Below, in pieces: positions 7,417-10,907 of a stretch of DNA of 10,907 bases. Numbering within the stretch: the first letter of the stretch is position 1; every line of letters begins with the position of its first letter. A program made the translations under genes and the position numbers. The notes under the pieces are model-generated. The model did not search any database and was not told the DNA's origin. It saw only the letters and a program-made list of their open reading frames with translations. Where the stretch lies: positions 4,279 to 15,185 of the forward strand of contig DGFJ01000002.1 of NCBI GenBank assembly GCA_002391625.1. Reading direction: 5' to 3'. Origin of the DNA: Ruminococcaceae bacterium UBA3903. GTDB taxonomy: Bacteria > Bacillota > Clostridia > Oscillospirales > Acutalibacteraceae.

Positions 7417-8655
7417 CTAGATTTTAACCTTTAATCCAGAAAGCTTTAACTTGTAATCATTAATCATTGGATTATTGGTTCTCTTTAATGTACCATGCAC
7501 CTTATCAATCGTGCTTTGTTCATCCTCTTCAAAGCTAAATAGTGGATTCAATATAATCTCACCATTTTCATATCCTAATATTTCTGTAATTTCCATGGTT
7601 TTTCTTGAATGATCTCGCATTCTCGACAAATGTATAACAATATCTAGTGCTGACGAAATTTGTTGTTTTATAGCACTTAAAGGCAGCCCTTCCGAACCCT
7701 GTAATACCATTGTTTCTAAGCGGGTAAGCATATCCTTTGTGGAGTTAGCATGTCCAGTAGATAAAGAACCATCATGTCCTGTGTTCATAGCCTGTAGCAT
7801 ATCCAACGCCTCTGCACCACGAACCTCACCTACAATGATTCGCTCTGGTCTCATTCTCAAAGAAGATTTAATTAGGTCACGAATTGAAATTTGTCCTGTT
7901 CCTGAAGTATTTGCATTTCTCGTTTCCATACTTACAATATTATCTATACCCACAATTTGTAGTTCCGCAGAGTCCTCTATTGTTATTATTCGCTCTTCCT
8001 TTGGTATGTAGTTAGACAAAGCGTTAAGAAATGTCGTTTTTCCAGAACCAGTACCACCACTTATAAATATATTGTATTTTGCCTCAACCAAAGTTTTAAG
8101 TATATCTGCAATTTCTTCAGTAATAGAACCATATTTTATTAACTGGGATATTGTCATTGGGGTTTTAGAAAATTTTCTAATAGTAACCACAGGTCCACAT
8201 AGAGAAATCGGGGGTAATACAACATTTACCCTTGAGCCATCTGGAAGTCTAGTGTCAACAATAGGATTGGCTTGATTAACCTCTCTACCTGCTAGACCAA
8301 CAATTCGTTGTATAACATCCTCTAATCTTCGTTGACTTTCAAAATGTTGTTCCATTTTGCATAGCTTGCCGTCTTTTTCAATAAAAATGTTATCTGGACC
8401 ATTAATCATTACCTCTGTAATTGAGTCATCCTTGAGTATAGTATCTAATAAACCAAATCCTCTAATAGAGCTAAAAACCTGCCTAACAATTTCGACCTTA
8501 TCATCAATTGAAATATAAACATCTTTACAATATCTGTCATAAACCTTCTCAATTTCATTATGTAAATCATCATCAGATAGTGTCGTAAGGTTTACGTTAT
8601 CAACTATATATGATTTTATTTTATAAACTATTTTTTCTAATTCTTGTTCATTCAC
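7417..8655 (-). CDS. tadA: TadA/CpaF-family secretion ATPase
   Basis: A 412-residue type II/IV secretion NTPase, close to the usual TadA length. It has an N-terminal helical domain with ITEVMINGP (about 79-87), typical of CpaF; Walker A GGTGSGKTT at 200-208 with Lys206; an Asp box ITIEDSAEL at 224-232; Walker B RIIVGEVRG at 272-280 with the catalytic Glu277; and a His box GHDGSLSTGHANS at 293-305. All catalytic elements are present, so an active hexameric ATPase that powers Flp pilus assembly at the TadB-TadC platform is expected. The start codon is GTG, with AAGGTG five bases upstream. A perfect 10-bp inverted repeat ends three bases before that site. The gene lies 118 bases downstream of tadZ and 10 bases before tadB. 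Confidence 0.97.
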   Translation of the reverse strand: MNEQELEKIVYKIKSYIVDNVNLTTLSDDDLHNEIEKVYDRYCKDVYISIDDKVEIVRQVFSSIRGFGLLDTILKDDSITEVMINGPDNIFIEKDGKLCKMEQHFESQRRLEDVIQRIVGLAGREVNQANPIVDTRLPDGSRVNVVLPPISLCGPVVTIRKFSKTPMTISQLIKYGSITEEIADILKTLVEAKYNIFISGGTGSGKTTFLNALSNYIPKEERIITIEDSAELQIVGIDNIVSMETRNANTSGTGQISIRDLIKSSLRMRPERIIVGEVRGAEALDMLQAMNTGHDGSLSTGHANSTKDMLTRLETMVLQGSEGLPLSAIKQQISSALDIVIHLSRMRDHSRKTMEITEILGYENGEIILNPLFSFEEDEQSTIDKVHGTLKRTNNPMINDYKLKLSGLKVKI

Positions 8656-8669
8656 AATATCACCTTGTA

Positions 8670-8694
8670 TAATGAAAATACAGAATTTTCATTA
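8670..8694 (-). promoter_or_regulatory. Perfect inverted repeat next to the tadA ribosome-binding site
   Basis: TAATGAAAAT and ATTTTCATTA form a perfect 10-bp stem around a five-base loop. In the sense RNA the stem ends three bases before the AAGGTG of tadA. No U-tract follows, so it is not a terminator. It could act as an RNA element that affects tadA translation or message processing, or as a DNA operator. The rest of the 118-base tadZ-tadA gap is AT-rich and shows nothing else convincing. Confidence 0.55.
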
Positions 8695-8773
8695 CCCTTT
8701 CTTTTAAAAATTAATAATAACCCTGTACAATTAACGTAAACGCTGTAAATTGGTATCGCCACATAAACTGTAA

Positions 8774-9844
8774 TTAAATATTATCTAAAAACGCCATATT
8801 TGCAATTTGTTCAGCTATTTGCATTGGAACTGCACCATCAAACCTTGGTGTACCACCAATTGATTTCACATCATCAAATACAATTTGTTGGGCATTTTTA
8901 CTACTAAATTTGTTATAAGCTATTTTCACCTTTTGTAAAAGAGGTGTTTTATTTTGTTTCTCAATAATTCCAAAAGTTTCTAATAATTTAATTGTTTTAT
9001 CATTTGCAATTTTTTCACCATCTGAAACTAATATTATAGAACTAGCTACATTAAATAAAGATAACGAAATATCTTGCAGGCTAAAGTCAGCATCTATAAT
9101 TATTTTTGTATATGATGTCAACTTTAACAGAGTATCAATTAATATATTTATATCCTTATCCTTTATATCTCTAATATCTAATGGTGAGCTGCAACACTCC
9201 AAGAAGTCCACCCCAACTTTCGTGTTTTTTATCAAGCTCTCTATTTTTAAGGCAATATTTGCATTGTTGCTCTTTATTGCATAAATCAGATCACTTAAAT
9301 TTCCATGACCCTCAGAAACAAAGAATTCCTTACAATCGCCTAATAACTCTAAGTTAATATACAATATCTTTTCGCCTTTTTTCGCTAGACGCATAGACGA
9401 AGCGGCAGCTAAAGTTGAACTACCTGTTCCACCTGCTGCCGACATAAACAAGTAAACAAATTTATCAGATGCTAAACCTTTAGCTTCTATTTCAGAAACC
9501 TTATATGATGAATTTTCCGAAAATAAATCCAAAATTTGACTGTAAATTAATTCAATCTTTTGATATTTTCCAATCGCCTTAGCACCATCAACCTGATTAA
9601 TAGATTTCTTATCGCAGAAATATGCAAAACCACAGTTTGGCATTAATACCTTCTTGTCAAAATTAATATTTTCTGCACATAAAAAAACATCAACCTTGTT
9701 ATCAACCAAAAACAAATTAGCATACTGTACGTTGCTAAAGCAATGCACCTCAATTTTGTCTTGATATTTTGTATTTAAAACGGAGGTAAACCGTTCTAAA
9801 TATATTTCATCACTATCTAAAATCATTAATTTAATTTTAATCAT
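8774..9844 (-). CDS. tadZ: TadZ/CpaE-like pilus localisation protein with deviant P-loop
   Basis: A 356-residue protein. Residues about 4-110 resemble an atypical receiver domain (LMILDSDEIYLERF at 6-19), and about 125-356 a MinD/ParA-like domain. The P-loop reads SAAGGTGSST at 135-144: both lysines of the canonical deviant Walker A (KGGxGKT) are replaced, by Ala137 and Ser142. A Walker-B-like strand KIIIDADF ends near 254. This combination is characteristic of TadZ/CpaE, which targets Tad machinery to its site in the cell; loss of the lysines suggests weak or no ATP hydrolysis. The ATG at 9844 is chosen because AGGAGA lies seven bases upstream. A longer frame from a TTG at 9892 has no ribosome-binding site and adds 16 residues that overlap a leader hairpin. 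It is the first gene of the operon, and no terminator separates it from tadA. Confidence 0.87.
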   Translation of the reverse strand: MIKIKLMILDSDEIYLERFTSVLNTKYQDKIEVHCFSNVQYANLFLVDNKVDVFLCAENINFDKKVLMPNCGFAYFCDKKSINQVDGAKAIGKYQKIELIYSQILDLFSENSSYKVSEIEAKGLASDKFVYLFMSAAGGTGSSTLAAASSMRLAKKGEKILYINLELLGDCKEFFVSEGHGNLSDLIYAIKSNNANIALKIESLIKNTKVGVDFLECCSSPLDIRDIKDKDINILIDTLLKLTSYTKIIIDADFSLQDISLSLFNVASSIILVSDGEKIANDKTIKLLETFGIIEKQNKTPLLQKVKIAYNKFSSKNAQQIVFDDVKSIGGTPRFDGAVPMQIAEQIANMAFLDNI

Positions 9845-9851
9845 CGCTCTA

Positions 9852-9857
9852 TCTCCT
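9852..9857 (-). promoter_or_regulatory. Ribosome-binding site that fixes the tadZ start
   Basis: AGGAGA, seven bases before the ATG at 9844. It decides in favour of the 356-residue tadZ product over a longer reading from TTG at 9892. Confidence 0.8.
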
Positions 9858-9870
9858 AGTATTATGATGT

Positions 9871-9889
9871 CATAACCTTTTAGGCTATG
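9871..9889 (-). promoter_or_regulatory. Leader hairpin just upstream of the tadZ ribosome-binding site
   Basis: In the sense RNA, CAUAGCCU and AGGUUAUG form an 8-bp stem (one G·U) around AAA. It ends 13 bases before the AGGAGA of tadZ. It lacks a U-tract and so is not a terminator. It may influence ribosome access or message stability. Confidence 0.45.
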
Positions 9890-10051
9890 CAAATTGTAAA
9901 CATATTTAATAAGTCTTAATAAACGCCCAGTAAATGTGAATTATAGTGTTGTAAATAGAATATCCTCTTTATCAATTGTATATAATTTAATAATTAATAA
10001 TTAATATCACATTTTTTATAAACTCAACCTACCTTCATACTTGATTTTTAA

Positions 10052-10102
10052 TTAGCAAAAGAGCCTGTCCACTGTATCAATTTTTTTAATTATGTTTTTC
10101 AT
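10052..10102 (-). CDS. Possible 16-residue leader peptide
   Basis: The frame reads MKNIIKKIDTVDRLFC and ends in TAA, with a second in-frame stop shortly after. GGTGG lies four bases before the ATG, an acceptable but tight ribosome-binding site. The peptide is basic at its N-terminus and ends in cysteine. It sits inside the putative leader, about 210 bases before tadZ. Short frames with a passable site occur by chance in AT-rich sequence, so this is a candidate only. No function is suggested beyond a possible leader or signalling peptide. Confidence 0.25.
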   Translation of the reverse strand: MKNIIKKIDTVDRLFC

Positions 10103-10115
10103 TTATCCACCAAAA

Positions 10116-10160
10116 TTGTACATGATTAATAGAACATGGTTATCATGTTAATTTGTACAT
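10116..10160. repeat. Palindrome flanked by TTGTACAT direct repeats
   Basis: TTGTACAT occurs at 10116-10123 and again at 10153-10160. Between them AACATG and CATGTT (10133-10138 and 10144-10149) form an inverted repeat around GTTAT. The arrangement resembles an operator cluster, and it falls downstream of the consensus promoter. No specific regulator is recognised. Confidence 0.35.
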
Positions 10161-10294
10161 AAAGATAACATAAACATTTTTAATATCACCATCTTTATAA
10201 TTCTCTTTACTATTTATATATTAATCTTGTGTATACAAAATTGTAAATTACATATTTAAATAGCAACAAATTCATTTAATAGACAAACAATTAA

Positions 10295-10323
10295 ATTATA
10301 GTAATTTTTTACATTGTTGTCAA
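10295..10323 (-). promoter_or_regulatory. Perfect consensus sigma-A promoter directed at the tad operon
   Basis: On the minus strand, TTGACA (10323-10318) and TATAAT (10300-10295) are separated by exactly 17 bases, with AT-rich sequence around both. All twelve consensus positions match at ideal spacing. Transcription would start near 10288 and run towards tadZ, the first gene reached. It is the best promoter-like sequence in the region; nothing comparable was seen nearer to tadZ. Confidence 0.75.
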
Positions 10324-10429
10324 ACTTATGTTAAGTAATTGTATATATCCACAAATAGAAACACTCTTCTTTGTTTATATATAACTATATATTTTTATCC
10401 ATCACCGTCTATCTACACCACAAGCTTTT

Positions 10430-10503
10430 ATTAGTAATATCATATTATCGTTGATATTTACAAAATCTACCCCAATAAAGCCACAAAAATATATATTACT
10501 AAT
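10430..10503. repeat. 11-bp inverted repeat with 52-base spacer
   Basis: ATTAGTAATAT (10430-10440) and ATATTACTAAT (10493-10503) are perfect inverted copies. The spacer contains a further short stem (ATATTA with TGATAT near 10442-10457, one wobble). It may be a cruciform, an RNA stem or a remnant of a small mobile element. No flanking target duplication was recognised. Confidence 0.35.
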
Positions 10504-10532
10504 TTATTTATATTTAAAGATAATACCCAATA

Positions 10533-10603
10533 ATTGATTGGTCCTTCTCACACAACATGGTGAGTGCCGCTTAGCATGCCATGCTTTTGACCGAGATTTC
10601 AAT
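10533..10603. other. GC-richer foldable island in AT-rich intergenic DNA, possible structured RNA
   Basis: The island stands out from the AT-rich DNA on both sides. On the plus strand ATTGA and TTGGTC (10533-10543) pair with GACCGA and TCAAT (10589-10603, four-base bulge between), giving an 11-bp closing stem with one U·G. Inside, CUCAC (10547-10551) pairs with GUGAG (10560-10564), and GCAU (10574-10577) with AUGC (10581-10584). An alternative stem pairs CAUGG (10556-10560) with CCAUG (10579-10583), excluding the first. On the minus strand the same fold has one mismatch. Neither strand gives a long open frame. It matches no riboswitch or ncRNA class I can recall. Confidence 0.45.
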
Positions 10604-10686
10604 GACCCAAGTATAGTGTTCTAGCACAATATAAAAATTTACATAGTTTAAACAATTATTTTCGCTATATACTAAGACATTTCGAC

Positions 10687-10741
10687 AAAAAACACCGACC
10701 CCCTACCTGTTAGATTTTTGATCTAATATTAGAGAGTCGGT
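10687..10741 (-). terminator. Rho-independent terminator of an upstream minus-strand gene
   Basis: In minus-strand RNA, ACCGACUCUCUA and UAGGGGGUCGGU pair over 12 bp with two U·G pairs. An inner stem UUAGAU/AUCUAA encloses CAAAA. The base is followed by GUG and a run of U residues. On the plus strand the two wobbles become A·C mismatches, so the element favours leftward transcripts. It would end transcription entering from beyond the right edge and insulate the tad promoter. Confidence 0.75.
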
Positions 10742-10841
10742 ACATTTTTATATCTGGATTTTATGATTTTTCACAACCTGCATTGTGTCGCCCTTGAGCA
10801 TGCTTATTTTTACTCTTTACGTAATTTTGCAGGAAATACAT

Positions 10842-10907
10842 TTACACAGCTATTTTTTCAGCACCTAAATTTCTTTCATGTGATTTTTGTTCTAAGCTCA
10901 TATATAC
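10842..10907 (-). CDS. Possible C-terminal end of an upstream gene, cut by window edge
   Basis: The minus frame entering at the right edge reads 21 codons, ending GAEKIAV, then TAA at 10844-10842. The two other minus frames hit stops sooner. A codon frame of 26 residues follows immediately in phase (10841-10761) and ends 19 bases before the terminator, but its ATG has no ribosome-binding site. Either the gene ends at 10842, or the second stretch is the tail of a gene broken by an in-frame stop. No family is recognised. Confidence 0.3.
   Translation of the reverse strand, partial: VYMSLEQKSHERNLGAEKIAV

Larger units (their letters stand above)
9845..10288 (-). promoter_or_regulatory. Long AT-rich 5' leader of the tad operon
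   Basis: Taking the consensus promoter at 10323-10295 as the start, the transcript would run about 445 nt before the tadZ ATG. The stretch has no convincing protein gene beyond very short frames. No T-rich run following a stem is seen on the sense strand, so a transcript should reach tadZ. It contains a 17-base palindrome flanked by repeated TTGTACAT, a possible 16-codon ORF, and a hairpin at 9871-9889. No known riboswitch class was recognised. The extent depends on the promoter call. Confidence 0.5.

Noticed and set aside
8739..8748. AACGCTGTAA shared between the tadZ-tadA gap and the hairpin after flp (5397-5406)
   Set aside because: A ten-base match within a window of this size is expected by chance, and the copy at 8739 does not form a comparable stem.
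9845..9892. Longer tadZ N-terminus starting at TTG 9892
   Set aside because: No Shine-Dalgarno precedes it, whereas AGGAGA is ideally spaced before the ATG at 9844. The extra residues overlap a leader hairpin and do not belong to the receiver-like domain.
9910..9945. TATAAT-like sequence nearer to tadZ as an operon promoter
   Set aside because: The TATAAT on the minus strand near 9940 has TTTACA only four bases upstream and no -35 element at 16-18 bases. It is much weaker than the site at 10295-10323.
9845..10907. tRNA, CRISPR array or known riboswitch in the intergenic region
   Set aside because: No tRNA-like T-loop motif, no regularly spaced repeats and no recognisable riboswitch core was found on either strand.

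Overview
The window holds most of a tight adherence (Tad / Flp, type IVb pilus) locus. Every supported gene is on the minus strand, so transcription runs from right to left. The flank and the early genes are very AT-rich. Shine-Dalgarno sequences are strong AGGAGG-like. There is no outer-membrane secretin gene, and the last complete gene is a DUF5702-type protein. Together these suggest a low-GC Gram-positive of the class Clostridia, plausibly a gut or rumen anaerobe; the sequence alone does not give a species.

Layout in transcription order. The right edge (about 10907-10685) carries what may be the last codons of an upstream minus-strand gene, followed by a factor-independent terminator. Next is about 840 bases with no convincing protein gene (10684-9845). 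It contains a compact, GC-richer, foldable island (10533-10603), inverted repeats, and a perfect consensus sigma-A promoter on the minus strand (10323-10295). That promoter would give the pilus operon an unusually long leader of about 445 nt. The leader has a possible 16-codon ORF and a hairpin just before the first Shine-Dalgarno.

The operon then reads: tadZ/cpaE-like localisation factor (9844-8774); tadA/cpaF secretion ATPase (8655-7417); tadB (7406-6618) and tadC (6605-5733) inner-membrane platform proteins; a small Flp1-like pilin (5695-5441); a TadE-like pseudopilin (5364-4594); a 1491-residue DUF5702/TadG-like envelope protein (4580-105); and the first 19 codons of another secreted or membrane-anchored protein (59-1, cut by the window). 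Spacing is tight in most places. At three junctions (tadA-tadB, tadB-tadC, tadE-DUF5702) the upstream stop codon abuts or forms part of the next Shine-Dalgarno, which points to coupled translation.

Working model from family knowledge: TadA hydrolyses ATP at the cytoplasmic face of the TadB-TadC platform to push processed Flp subunits out as a thin pilus. TadE and the DUF5702 protein, both with N-terminal membrane segments resembling pseudopilins, act as minor or tip components, and TadZ places the machine in the cell. No prepilin peptidase (TadV/CpaA) and no complete CpaB-like protein is visible, so these must lie elsewhere or past the left edge. The most unusual points are the size and modular make-up of the DUF5702 protein, the loss of both P-loop lysines in TadZ, a stable hairpin directly after the pilin gene, and the long leader with the unidentified structured island upstream of it.
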